DNA of 64,000 nt, taken from positions 310,001 to 374,000 of the forward strand of contig CBDCMH010000011.1 in assembly GCA_965218935.1 (NCBI GenBank). The letters are read 5' to 3'. The notes under the pieces are model-generated. The model was not told where the DNA came from, ran no database searches, and saw only the letters and a program-made list of their open reading frames with translations. Shown here one piece after another: positions 1 through 7,933 of this stretch. This DNA is from JADFOI01 sp965218935 (GTDB lineage: Bacteria > Acidobacteriota > UBA6911 > RPQK01 > JADFOI01). Every line of letters begins with the position of its first letter. Within the stretch, counting starts at the first letter, position 1. The translations under genes and the position numbers were made by a program.

Positions 1-20
1 AATGCACTTTTTTCAAAACC

Positions 21-49
21 AGCAGCCTAACAAGCGGGTGTCAGCTGCT
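21..49 (+). promoter_or_regulatory. possible rpsF leader hairpin
   Basis: AGCAGC (21-26) can pair with GCTGCT (44-49) around a 17-base loop just before the rpsF ribosome-binding region. Leaders of S6 operons often carry a hairpin bound by the S6:S18 pair. The position fits, but the conserved bulge of that motif was not confirmed, so this is a weak call. Confidence 0.25.
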
Positions 50-67
50 TAAAAGGAATCCTTTGGG

Positions 68-466
68 ATGAGAAGATACGAGGTCGTGACTGTTCTCGCT
101 CCGACACTAACGGAGGATGAAGTGGAGCAGTCTATAGAGAACTTCAAGAAGGCAGCAGAGGAAAAAGGAGCTCAAATTGCCGAGGTCGAGCAGTGGGGGA
201 AGAGAAAGCTGGCCTACCCGATCAAGAGGCATGCCGAGGGCATCTACATCATCTTTACGCTTGAGGAACCCAACGCCGAAGCAGTGAGCGAGTTGGAGAG
301 AAGATTCAAGGTGAGTGATTCGGTGATCCGCTTCCTGACGGTGCGCATCGATCTTGATCTCAAAGGAGCTGAAAAGCTCAACGCCCGCCGGAGAGAGAAG
401 AAGGAACGAAGACCGGCCAAGGGTATCGAAAGCGAGAAAACCGTCACGGTAGCAGCAGAGGACTAA
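68..466 (+). CDS. rpsF: 30S ribosomal protein S6
   Basis: Ribosomal protein S6, the S18 partner on the platform of the small subunit. The 132-residue product begins MRRYEVVTVLAP, carries WGKRKLAYPIK at about residues 43-53 and the strand FKVSDSVIRFLTVRID at about 80-95, all typical of S6. The C-terminus is a charged Lys/Arg/Glu tail, as in longer S6 proteins. The ATG at 68 has a purine-rich AAAAGGA upstream. It is first in an rpsF-rpsR-rplI-dnaB order, with six bases to rpsR and no ssb between them, unlike enterobacteria and many Firmicutes. Confidence 0.97.
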   Translation: MRRYEVVTVLAPTLTEDEVEQSIENFKKAAEEKGAQIAEVEQWGKRKLAYPIKRHAEGIYIIFTLEEPNAEAVSELERRFKVSDSVIRFLTVRIDLDLKGAEKLNARRREKKERRPAKGIESEKTVTVAAED

Positions 467-472
467 CACTAA

Positions 473-685
473 GTGAGGAGGCAAAAGAGGTACTGCAAAT
501 TCTGCTCGGACAAGGTCTACTACATCGACTACAAAGATGTCAGGATCTTGAGTCCGTTCGTACCGGAAGGTTCCAAGATTATTCCCAGCCGGATTTCCGG
601 AGTGTGCAGTACACACCAGAGAAAGTTGTCGAGGGCTATCAAGCGGGCACGACAGCTAGCCTTGCTCCCCTATACCCCCGACTGA
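473..685 (+). CDS. rpsR: 30S ribosomal protein S18
   Basis: Ribosomal protein S18, which binds 16S rRNA together with S6. It has 70 residues, the usual size, starting at a GTG inside a GTGAGGAGG context. The N-terminal YCKFC pair and the later VCSTHQR give a CXXC...CXXH arrangement, as in zinc-binding (C+) forms of S18. The C-terminal SRAIKRARQLALLPYTPD is the conserved S18 signature. The preceding rpsF stop is only six bases away, so translation is probably coupled. Confidence 0.96.
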   Translation: MRRQKRYCKFCSDKVYYIDYKDVRILSPFVPEGSKIIPSRISGVCSTHQRKLSRAIKRARQLALLPYTPD

Positions 686-799
686 CCGTTTCCGATTGTT
701 CATGGAATTTGGTTCGTGTTCTTGGTCTCTCAGGCCGTGTTATCGAGTGGGGCAGGTCCCTCGCCTTCAAGAGCCTCAGAAGTAAGAGGAATAAGGGTT

Positions 800-1552
800 A
801 TGGAAGTGATTCTGATCGATGATGTCTTTGAACTGGGTAAACGAGGAACGGTGGTGAGAGTGGCAGATGGCTATGGTCGAAACTACTTGATTCCCAAAAA
901 GTTAGCCATTCCCTCAACACCCGGTAACAAAAAGGTGATTGAGCATCAGCGACTGGCCATGGCTAAGAAAGAAACCAAGTACCAGGAGGAATCCGAACTG
1001 CTTGCACAGGAGCTCAACCAATTACACCTGATGATCAGCCGCAAAGCAGGTGAGACGGGGACGCTCTTCGGGTCCGTGACCTCAAAGGACCTCACCAATC
1101 TCCTCAAAACTCAGGGCATACACCTGGATCGTCGAAAGATTGTTCTCAACCAACCCATCAAGGGGATTGGTAACTACAGAATCGAGGTGCGCCCGCACAG
1201 CGAGGTGACCGCCGAGCTTCTCCTTTCCGTTCTAGTGGAAGGTGACAAGCCGGTGAGTAAGGTCAAGAAGAAGGACGAGGAAAGCGATGCTATCGTTGCC
1301 GAATTGGAAGCCAGACTCAAAGAAATGAAACAACTGATGGGAACAGGAAGCGATACCTCTCCAGAGTCGGAAGACCTGCAGCCTGAACAGAAAGAAGAGA
1401 ACCGGCAACCAGAACCAGAAGAAGAAGAAACAGCAGCAGCAGCAGCGGCGGCAACAGAGGAAGAACAGCAACCACAGCCGTCCGAAGAAACTGAGAACGC
1501 ACCGACAGAAGGCCAAGAAGAAGAAACAGAAGAAGAGGAAGAGAAGAAGTAA
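800..1552 (+). CDS. rplI: 50S ribosomal protein L9 with long acidic C-terminal tail
   Basis: Ribosomal protein L9, the elongated two-domain protein of the large subunit. The start is set at the ATG at 800, preceded by AGGAATAAGGG, because MEVILIDDVFELGKRG is the canonical L9 N-terminus; an open frame extends upstream without homology. Residues 1-50 form the N domain (GYGRNYLIPKKLA), followed by a charged helix, and residues about 80-148 form the C domain. L9 normally ends near residue 148, but this one continues for about 100 residues with a short helical stretch and then a Glu/Gln/Ala-rich acidic tail ending EEEEEKK. The tail DNA is GAA/CAG/GCA-rich, low complexity and probably slippage-prone. 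Confidence 0.95.
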   Translation: MEVILIDDVFELGKRGTVVRVADGYGRNYLIPKKLAIPSTPGNKKVIEHQRLAMAKKETKYQEESELLAQELNQLHLMISRKAGETGTLFGSVTSKDLTNLLKTQGIHLDRRKIVLNQPIKGIGNYRIEVRPHSEVTAELLLSVLVEGDKPVSKVKKKDEESDAIVAELEARLKEMKQLMGTGSDTSPESEDLQPEQKEENRQPEPEEEETAAAAAAATEEEQQPQPSEETENAPTEGQEEETEEEEEKK

Positions 1553-1596
1553 GGCGGTTTTATCGCTCAGCCCTGATCGATAAAACCGCCATTTTC
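1553..1596 (+). terminator. intrinsic terminator after rplI
   Basis: GGCGGTTTTATCG (1553-1565) pairs perfectly with CGATAAAACCGCC (1578-1590) around a 12-base loop and is followed by ATTTTCT. The hairpin starts right after the rplI stop codon, so it probably ends the ribosomal transcript and separates it from dnaB. Confidence 0.8.
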
Positions 1597-1777
1597 TAAA
1601 GCTAGAGCCATAGCGGGAGATTCCCTCAGCCCACGGCTCTGATAGTCCTCGTTAATCCCAACCTCTGGGTAATCCTGGTTATTCTGTCATCCTCCATTTC
1701 CCAAAAAGGGCTTTTGCGGTATTCTGGCTTTCGCGAGCGTTGCTCGTATGGGTTCTTTTTGTCATTGTGAAGTATCG

Positions 1778-3142
1778 ATGCAGACTAATGTAACGGTCGA
1801 GAAAGGCCTACCTCACAGCCTAGAGGCGGAGCGCGCGGTCCTGGGAGCAATTCTTCTGGATAATGCCCTCTTTGACCAAACCTCTCAGGTATTGACGACA
1901 GCGGATTTCTACCTGGAAAACCATCGAAGCATTTTTTCCACGATGGAGCACCTCTCTTCTGATGCTCGAGCCATTGACTCATTGACGCTGAGAGAGGAAC
2001 TGCAGAAACGAAAGAAATTGGAAGCCATGGGTGGAGCCGCCTATATCGCCTCCTTGCTGGACGGCGTTCCCAGAGTCTCCAGCGTGATGCACTATGCACA
2101 CATCGTCAAAGAAAAGGCTCTTCTCCGGAAATTGATCCATTCTGCGAATGAAATCCTGGTCCGAGGCTTCTCGAATGAGGAAGACCCTCTGGAGCTGCTG
2201 GAACGAGCAGAGAAATCGATTTTCGACATTAGCCAGGACAAGATTAAGGGCGGATTTGTACAACTTCAGGATCTACTCACGGAGAGCTACGAGAACATCG
2301 AGTCACTTTACCAGCGGAAAGAGCTCATCACGGGCATCCCCACGGGTTTCCGGCAGTTGGATCATCTCACCTCAGGACTGCGGACTTCCGAACTTACCAT
2401 TGTGGCAGCCCGCCCTGGCTTGGGAAAGACCAGTTTTGTTCTGAATGTGGCTCAGAATGCCGCCATGGAAAAAGACAGGGTCGTGGGTGTCTTCAGCCTG
2501 GAAATGGCGGCCCAGCAACTGGTCACACGGATGTTGTGTTCGGAAGCTCGAGTCGACAGCCATAAGATGCGTAGTGGCTACCTCTCTAAAGAAGACTGGA
2601 AGCGTCTGGCCAAGACCATGAGTAAGCTGGCGCGATCGCCCATCTTTATTGATGATACCGCGGGAGTCTCGATCGTCGAAATGCGATCCAAGGCCCGCCG
2701 TTTGAAAGCGGAACACGGTCTGGACTTGTTGATTGTCGATTATCTACAACTCATGTCGGGTACCTCAACAAGCAGCCGAGGCCGTTTCGAAAACCGCCAG
2801 CAAGAGATCTCCGCAATCAGTCGAGCCCTCAAGGGCCTGGCCAAGGAACTCGACATTCCCCTGATCGCCTGCTCTCAGCTAAGCCGTGCTCCGGAGCAAA
2901 GAAGGGGCGATCACCGTCCCCAGCTCTCCGACCTACGCGAATCAGGATCGATCGAACAGGATGCGGACGTGGTCCTCTTCCTCTACCGAGAAGACTTATA
3001 TAAGAAAGAGGAGGACATAGAGGAGGAAGGAATCGTCCAAATTATTATCGGGAAACAACGCAACGGACCCACCGGAATCGTCAAGCTGGCCTTCATCGAT
3101 CAGTGGACCAAGTTTGAAAATCTGGCCAGCGAATTGGGATGA
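1778..3142 (+). CDS. dnaB: replicative DNA helicase DnaB
   Basis: Hexameric replicative helicase that unwinds DNA ahead of the replisome. The N-terminal domain begins with LPHSLEAERAVLGAILLD, and the RecA-like domain carries Walker A ARPGLGKTSF near residue 213 and the Walker B region LLIVDYLQLM near 320, followed by the DLRESGSIEQDADVV arginine-finger region. The product is about 454 residues, normal for DnaB, and I see no intein. An in-frame ATG at 1748 would add ten residues; 1778 is preferred because the extra stretch lacks similarity. No strong ribosome-binding site precedes either start. Confidence 0.96.
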   Translation: MQTNVTVEKGLPHSLEAERAVLGAILLDNALFDQTSQVLTTADFYLENHRSIFSTMEHLSSDARAIDSLTLREELQKRKKLEAMGGAAYIASLLDGVPRVSSVMHYAHIVKEKALLRKLIHSANEILVRGFSNEEDPLELLERAEKSIFDISQDKIKGGFVQLQDLLTESYENIESLYQRKELITGIPTGFRQLDHLTSGLRTSELTIVAARPGLGKTSFVLNVAQNAAMEKDRVVGVFSLEMAAQQLVTRMLCSEARVDSHKMRSGYLSKEDWKRLAKTMSKLARSPIFIDDTAGVSIVEMRSKARRLKAEHGLDLLIVDYLQLMSGTSTSSRGRFENRQQEISAISRALKGLAKELDIPLIACSQLSRAPEQRRGDHRPQLSDLRESGSIEQDADVVLFLYREDLYKKEEDIEEEGIVQIIIGKQRNGPTGIVKLAFIDQWTKFENLASELG

Positions 3143-3177
3143 AGCGTTTTTGGGTTGAGATATCCCGCATCCAACAC

Positions 3178-3210
3178 GTTCCCAGGTTCCAGTTTTTGAA
3201 TTTGGGATTG
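3178..3210. repeat. degenerate heptamer array
   Basis: Units of about seven bases (GTTCCAG, TTTTTGAA, TTTGGGA) run directly into the truncated palindromic element that follows. This is the same unit family as the arrays near 19905 and 56360. Confidence 0.5.
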
Positions 3211-3275
3211 TCATCGCGGCGCCTGCGCCACTGCATCACGAAAACCTATGCACAATTCCGGCTAGACACCCTTGC
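3209..3275 (-). repeat. truncated copy of the palindromic element
   Basis: Read on the minus strand, this stretch matches the first half of the element at 32353-32497: TAGCCGGA-type end, TTTTCGTGA, then GGCGCCGCGATGACAA. The other half is absent, and the sequence joins a heptamer array at the inner end. It lies in the dnaB-ispD gap and is probably a decayed or half-deleted copy. Confidence 0.7.
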
Positions 3276-3349
3276 AGTAAACGCGCTACAATCGATTTGT
3301 CAATAACTTAGCAGTAATTGAAGCACGAGCAAGAGCGGGTGACACGCCT

Positions 3350-3991
3350 TTGATTGGCCTTGTTCTGGCAGCCGCCGGTACCGGATCTCGATTCGGATCG
3401 GACACTCCCAAGCAGTTTCTTTCGTTGGAAGGGAAGCCTCTTTACCTTCATGCCCTGGAGCTCTTTTCGTCCTTCTTTGAGGTAGCGGTCCTTGTGCTTC
3501 CCGAGGGTTGGGAAGAGAAGGTGGAGAATCAAGTGCGATCCTTACCCTACCGGGATCGACTGATTTTGGAGATCGGTGGTCCCCAGCGCCAGGACTCTGT
3601 TTATCAGGGCCTCAACCGCCTGGGAGAGGGAATCGAGATCGTATTGGTTCACGACGCCGCTCGTCCTTTCACTTCCACTGAACTCATTGCCAGTGTGATT
3701 GAGCAGACACGTCAGCATGAAGCGTGTGTGCCGGTTCTTCCTGTAAGAGATACCTTAAAAGAGGTGTCCGATGAACGCATCGCTCGTACAATCGACCGTG
3801 AAGGCCTGAGCCTGGTTCAGACTCCTCAGGGCTTCGAGATCAATCTCCTGAAAAGGGCCTTCCAACAGGCAATTCAAGACGACTTTTATGGAACCGATGA
3901 AGCCACACTGGTGGAACGGTTGGGCTCACCCGTTCATGTTGTGACTGGCGAGAGATCCAACTTCAAAGTCACCTGCAAGGAGGATTTGTGA
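3350..3991 (+). CDS. ispD: 2-C-methyl-D-erythritol 4-phosphate cytidylyltransferase
   Basis: Third step of the MEP isoprenoid pathway: CTP plus methylerythritol phosphate gives CDP-methylerythritol. The 213-residue product opens with the nucleotidyltransferase signature LVLAAAGTGSRFGSDTPKQF at residues 4-23. VHDAARPF near residue 100 and TPQGFE near 160 are also typical IspD motifs. The start is a TTG at 3350; no in-frame ATG lies close. The stop overlaps the GTG start of ispF by four bases, so the two are translationally coupled. Confidence 0.95.
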   Translation: MIGLVLAAAGTGSRFGSDTPKQFLSLEGKPLYLHALELFSSFFEVAVLVLPEGWEEKVENQVRSLPYRDRLILEIGGPQRQDSVYQGLNRLGEGIEIVLVHDAARPFTSTELIASVIEQTRQHEACVPVLPVRDTLKEVSDERIARTIDREGLSLVQTPQGFEINLLKRAFQQAIQDDFYGTDEATLVERLGSPVHVVTGERSNFKVTCKEDL

Positions 3992-4488
3992 GCTCGGATA
4001 CGAAGGCAGATTGTCGGGTGGGGAGCGGTTACGACTTCCACTCCTTTGAGGAGGGTGGGACACTGGTTTTGGGAGGCGTGGTGATCCCTCATGATCAGGG
4101 CTTGAAGGGTCATTCCGATGCGGATGCCCTTTTGCACGCCGTCATGGACGCCCTGCTGGGAGCGGCCGGACTCAAGGACATCGGTAGTTACTTTCCCGAT
4201 ACCGATCCTCAATACCGGGAAATCTCCAGTCTCCTGCTTCTGGAGAAGGTTTACCGGCTGGTTCGAGGAAAAGGCTTCTCGGTGGGGAACGTCGACTTGA
4301 CGGTGATCGCCGAAGAACCCCAGATTCAGCCTCACATCGAAGCCATGAAAGCCAATCTAGCCCGTACGCTGCATCTCAAGGCCGACCGGATCGGCATCAA
4401 GGCCACCACCATGGAGGGAAAGGGACCCATCGGCCGGCGGGAGGGTTTGGCTGTCCAGGCCGTTGCACTGCTCACCAAGGAAAAGTAA
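3988..4488 (+). CDS. ispF: 2-C-methyl-D-erythritol 2,4-cyclodiphosphate synthase
   Basis: Fifth MEP-pathway enzyme, cyclising CDP-ME 2-phosphate. The metal-binding GYDFHSF motif is at about residues 13-19 and GHSDADALLHA at about 42-52; IGSYFPDTDP and the C-terminal KATTMEGKGPIGRREG complete the family signature. It has 166 residues, standard length. It begins at a GTG inside the last codons of ispD and shares a single base (A of TAATGG) with the downstream suhB start, giving a tight ispD-ispF-suhB arrangement. Confidence 0.96.
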   Translation: MSSDTKADCRVGSGYDFHSFEEGGTLVLGGVVIPHDQGLKGHSDADALLHAVMDALLGAAGLKDIGSYFPDTDPQYREISSLLLLEKVYRLVRGKGFSVGNVDLTVIAEEPQIQPHIEAMKANLARTLHLKADRIGIKATTMEGKGPIGRREGLAVQAVALLTKEK

Positions 4489-5317
4489 TGGACGTGAAGA
4501 CCGAAAGCCTGTCCAAGATACTGTCAGTGGCCCAGGGGGCCGCCCTTGAAGCGGGACAGATGCTGCTCTCCCATCTGCGGACCGACTTTCGAGTCTCCAA
4601 GAAAGGCCGTATCGATCTGGTGACCGAAATGGACCTGAAGGCTGAAAAAATCATCGTCGATCGGATCCGTCTGGATTTCCCCGATCATGAGATTCTTGCT
4701 GAGAGGGCGGCAGACAGACCGGGAGTGTCCCCTGCAGGTGGATCATCGATCCGTTGGATGGGACCACGAATTACGCCCATGGTTACCGGTTTTTCTGCGT
4801 TTCCATCGCCGTGGAGTGGGAAGGACAGTTGTCTCTAGGCGTGGTATACGATCCTGTCACCGAAGAGTTCTTTGTGGCCAGAAAAGGCGAGGGTGCCACT
4901 TTAAACGGCCAGCTGATAAGGGTCTCCAGGGAAGATCAGTTGGTGGACAGCTTGCTGTGCACCGGATTTTCCTATGATCAGACCGAAATCCAGAAGAATC
5001 TAGAGCTGTTCAATCGCATCATCTTTCACTCCCAAGCGCTTCGCCGCATCATCTTTCACTCCCAAGATGGTTCAGCAGCACTGGATCTCTGTTACGTGGC
5101 TTGCGGGCGGTTCGATGGATTCTGGGAATTGAGCTTGAATTGCTGGGACATTGCTGCCGGTCGCTTGATGGTGGAAGAGGCGGGGGGATGTGTGACGGCC
5201 TTCGACGGTTCCCCCTCCACGATTTACGACCCTGAGCTTCTGGCCAGCAACGCTAAGATTCACTCGGATCTGATGGGGCTGCTGAAGAGCAGACCGCCTA
5301 ACCCCCTGACCGCCTGA
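4488..5317 (+). pseudogene. suhB: inositol monophosphatase family protein, frameshifted
   Basis: Mg-dependent phosphatase of the IMPase family. The N-terminal part (4488 onward) and the rest, including WIIDPLDGTTNYAHGY and ELSLNCWDIAAG, lie in different frames. Inserting one G near 4699-4704 restores EILAEEGGRQ, the conserved Glu-Glu metal motif, and leads straight into the second frame, so a one-base loss is the simplest explanation. A second lesion is visible: CGCATCATCTTTCACTCCCA occurs at both 5015-5036 and 5044-5065, adding a duplicate IIFHSQ before DGSAALDLC. The C-terminus (PLTA, stop) is encoded by an octamer array. Either a decaying gene or two assembly errors. Confidence 0.85.
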
Positions 5318-5328
5318 CCGCCTGACCG
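5292..5328. repeat. CTGACCGC octamer array
   Basis: Tandem CTGACCGC units with one variant (CTAACCCC) occupy the convergent overlap of suhB and the DUF84 gene. The array supplies the last residues and stop of both reading frames. Confidence 0.7.
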
Positions 5329-5897
5329 TAGGCCTCCGGATGGTAAAAAGGGGCAAAGGCAGCGATCAAGGCAATCACGAATGAATGTTTTCGGGTTAGG
5401 ATATCCTGAGTCAGGACTCCCCAAGTGCCTTGCTTGTTTCCCACTTCTTTTTGATGAGTGAGACGATCCATGACAATTCCCAGTTCGATCCCGCGATCGA
5501 TGACCGGATCGGCAATGGACGAGGGGACATAGAGTCCACCGCCGTGTCCGTAGAAGCCCATGTAGCCGTCTGAAACATAAGCCCAACTCTCCAGGAAGGC
5601 CTGACGCCGGGGCCCTTGAGAATCAATCACATTGAACCCACCTTCCAACCCCACGTAAAAGTTGGCCTCAGCCTTCTCCTGTTTCAATTGCAGGGCCAGG
5701 TTCTCAGCACGGCCGCGAGCGCCTTCCATCAGGTCGGAGACACTCAGAGGCATGCGGGGGCCCCCGTTGGAAAGGTCGTAGCTGTAGAAACTGGCCTCTT
5801 CCTCAGGATCACTGAGAATCTTGGAGGCAAAAACCTGCCAGGCTTCTTTTACAGCCTCTACTTTGGGCCCACGTGTACTTCCTATGGCGACCTTCAT
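5298..5897 (-). CDS. DUF84 (YjjX-type) inosine/xanthosine triphosphatase
   Basis: Probable non-canonical NTP phosphatase that removes ITP or XTP from the nucleotide pool. The N-terminus KVAIGSTRGPKVEAVKEAW is the DUF84/YjjX signature, YVGLEGGF near residue 100 is the acidic catalytic patch, and a Gly-rich loop (FYGHGGG) follows. At 199 residues it is slightly longer than YjjX because the last ten residues (GQAVRRSGG) are read from the octamer array. It overlaps the 3' end of suhB by 20 bases in convergent orientation. The window has a second pool-cleaning enzyme, RdgB, at 17115. Confidence 0.85.
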   Translation of the reverse strand: MKVAIGSTRGPKVEAVKEAWQVFASKILSDPEEEASFYSYDLSNGGPRMPLSVSDLMEGARGRAENLALQLKQEKAEANFYVGLEGGFNVIDSQGPRRQAFLESWAYVSDGYMGFYGHGGGLYVPSSIADPVIDRGIELGIVMDRLTHQKEVGNKQGTWGVLTQDILTRKHSFVIALIAAFAPFYHPEAYGQAVRRSGG

Positions 5898-5962
5898 CCA
5901 AGCTTATTTTATCCTCCTCCTCTGACAGGGGCCAGTGCTCTTCGCGCCTACCAGATTCCATG

Positions 5963-5990
5963 CTCTGCGGTCTGCGGTCAGGCGGTCAGC
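5963..5990. repeat. CGGTCAG-type repeat array at the uvrC stop
   Basis: Units CGGTCTG, CGGTCAGG and CGGTCAG, read on minus as CTGACCGC, contain the uvrC stop codon. The final residues LTA and the TGA come from one unit (CTGACCGCCTGA), exactly as at the end of suhB. Confidence 0.65.
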
Positions 5991-7783
5991 TTCCTTTTAA
6001 CCGCCCGGGCCAGTTTTTCTCCTACGAAAGGCGCCAGTTCCTCTACGCTGGCACGGCGAATTTTGGCTACACTGCCGAAATTGCGTAAAAGCCGCTTTTT
6101 CCGCTTTTCTCCAATTCCCACGATCTGGTCCAGCTCTGAGTGAAAGTCACGCAGTGAACGGCGCTTCCGGTGATAAGTGACGGCAAAACGATGGGCCTCG
6201 TCCCGAATCTCCTGGATCAGGCGAAGCACGGGAGAGGTACGCGGCAGAACAAGTGAACCTTCCTGACCCTGAACGAAGAGGACCTCTTCGCGTTTGGCTA
6301 TGCTGGCCAGCGGAATATCTTCAATTCCCAGTTCCGACAGGGCCTGGTAGGCAGAGTGAAGCTGGCCCTTTCCGCCGTCAATCAAAATGAGGTCGGGCAA
6401 AGGAGCTTGATCAGCCAGGCGTCTGCGATAGCGCCGGTGGACCACTTCATAGATGGAAAGAAAATCATCGGCCCCCTGGACCGTTTTGATCTTGAATTTC
6501 CGATATTGATTTCTCTTCATGACACCTTTTTCGCACACCACCAATGCGGCCACACTTTCTGCTCCCTGTATGTTGGAAACATCAAAGGCCTCGATCCATT
6601 CCGGAATCCCGGGGAGATCCAACGCCACCTGAAAATCTTCCAGGAGCTTCTGCTTTTGAGATTTAAGGATCTTAAAACGTGTCTCGAAGGCAATTTTGGC
6701 GTTTTTTTCCACCAGAAGTACCAAGTCGTGTTTCCTCCCTCTTTGGGGCACCAGGATCCGTACTGGCCGGCCTTTGCCATACTCCCGCTGCTTCTGACTC
6801 AGCCATTGATTCATCAATGCCTGATCTTCCATTGCGACTGAGAGATATATCTGGCGGGGAATAAATCCTGCAGTGAGATAGTACTGCTGCAGGGCATCCC
6901 GTAAGAATTGAGAGGGCTGGAAAAAATCCAAATCTTCCCAGTAGAACTCACGTTTGCCGACCATCTTTCCAGCCCGCAGCGTGAACAACTGAAGTGCCGC
7001 GCGGGGGCCTTCCCGGTAGTAGGCAAATACATCAACATCGTCCTTCCCACCTTGGATGGCCTTTTGTCTTTCGGTCAAGTCCCGCAGCATCCCGATCCGA
7101 TCACGATGGAAGGCGGCGGCTTCGTAACGCTGGTTTTCCGAGGCCTGTATCATCTTCCGGGTCAGGTTGCGAATCAGCTTTTCGTTCTTCCCTTCCAGGA
7201 ACAGGACTACATCTTTGACGGCCTGAGAGTACGCCTTCTGAGTGCAGAGTCCCCGAACACAGGGTGCCAGGCAGCGCTTGATGTGGTATTCCAGGCAGGG
7301 CCGGTCAAGGTCTCCGTCAATATCCAGAGTACAGGTCCGCAGCAGGAAATGGCGGTTGATGATTTTGATGGTGTTGCGTGCCAACGAGGCAGGCAGAAAG
7401 GGACCGAAATATAGGGCACCATCCTCCAGGACTCTCCGAGTCAAAAGCACCTGTGGATAAGATTCGTTTACGGTTACTTTGATGTGCAGGAAGGCTTTGT
7501 CGTCCTTGAGTTTGACATTAAATTTGGGCTGTTGCTTCTTGACCAGGTTACTCTCCAAGAAAAGAGCTTCCAGTTCATTATCGGTGATGATGTAATCCAG
7601 GTCCTGGATGTGCTCCCTCAGGATCTCGGTTTTCTCATCGAGATTGCGAGAGGATCGAAAATAGGAACGGACACGGTGCTTGAGATTCTTGGCCTTGCCA
7701 ATATAGATCACTTTCCGGCTTGAATCTTTGAAGAGATAGACGCCCGGCTTGTCGGGAAGGGTATCGAGCTTTTCCTCCAACAC
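5978..7783 (-). CDS. uvrC: excinuclease ABC subunit C
   Basis: Nucleotide-excision-repair nuclease that makes both incisions around a lesion. The N-terminal GIY-YIG domain starts KPGVYLFKD and contains VIYIGKAKNLKHRVRSYF at about residues 25-42; the UVR motif follows near 200-235. The C-terminal RNase H-like half has FDVSNIQG and DLILIDGGKGQL with the catalytic aspartates, then a helix-hairpin-helix end (IVGIGEKRKKRLLRNFG). At 601 residues it is full length. The start is GTG at 7783, just behind a TATAAT on minus (7790-7795). Confidence 0.97.
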   Translation of the reverse strand: MLEEKLDTLPDKPGVYLFKDSSRKVIYIGKAKNLKHRVRSYFRSSRNLDEKTEILREHIQDLDYIITDNELEALFLESNLVKKQQPKFNVKLKDDKAFLHIKVTVNESYPQVLLTRRVLEDGALYFGPFLPASLARNTIKIINRHFLLRTCTLDIDGDLDRPCLEYHIKRCLAPCVRGLCTQKAYSQAVKDVVLFLEGKNEKLIRNLTRKMIQASENQRYEAAAFHRDRIGMLRDLTERQKAIQGGKDDVDVFAYYREGPRAALQLFTLRAGKMVGKREFYWEDLDFFQPSQFLRDALQQYYLTAGFIPRQIYLSVAMEDQALMNQWLSQKQREYGKGRPVRILVPQRGRKHDLVLLVEKNAKIAFETRFKILKSQKQKLLEDFQVALDLPGIPEWIEAFDVSNIQGAESVAALVVCEKGVMKRNQYRKFKIKTVQGADDFLSIYEVVHRRYRRRLADQAPLPDLILIDGGKGQLHSAYQALSELGIEDIPLASIAKREEVLFVQGQEGSLVLPRTSPVLRLIQEIRDEAHRFAVTYHRKRRSLRDFHSELDQIVGIGEKRKKRLLRNFGSVAKIRRASVEELAPFVGEKLARAVKRKLTA

Positions 7784-7789
7784 ACGTCA

Positions 7790-7795
7790 ATTATA
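7790..7795 (-). promoter_or_regulatory. putative -10 box of uvrC (leaderless type)
   Basis: Minus-strand TATAAT ends seven bases before the uvrC GTG. A transcript starting the usual distance downstream would have almost no leader. No clear -35 or ribosome-binding site is visible. Confidence 0.45.
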
Positions 7796-7851
7796 GGACA
7801 GAATCCAGTATAAGGTAGAAGTCCGCAACCAGAGGTTGAGGCCCGGCCTGT

Positions 7852-7872
7852 GGTCCGTTGTCAGTTGTCAGT
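7852..7872. repeat. TTGTCAG heptamer array
   Basis: Units TTGTCAG TTGTCAG follow a GGTCCG lead-in, between the divergent uvrC and pgsA genes. Same unit as the arrays at 12131 and 48363. Confidence 0.6.
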
Positions 7873-7933
7873 GCTTCGGACTCTTATGTCTTCTCTCTTC
7901 TGCTCCCTTATGTTAAAGTGGCCTCAAGAGTCT

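Noticed and set aside
107..616. Long minus-strand frame over rpsF and rpsR
   Set aside because: It is antisense to two unmistakable ribosomal protein genes and has a Leu/Phe-rich, non-protein-like translation.
1604..1642. Hairpin AGAGCC...GGCTCT between rplI and dnaB
   Set aside because: The stem is short and interrupted, with no T run. The perfect terminator just upstream already explains the region.
4690..4760. Programmed frameshift as the explanation for suhB
   Set aside because: No slippery heptamer or downstream stimulatory structure lies at the frame change, and the family does not use recoding. Base loss or an assembly error is simpler.
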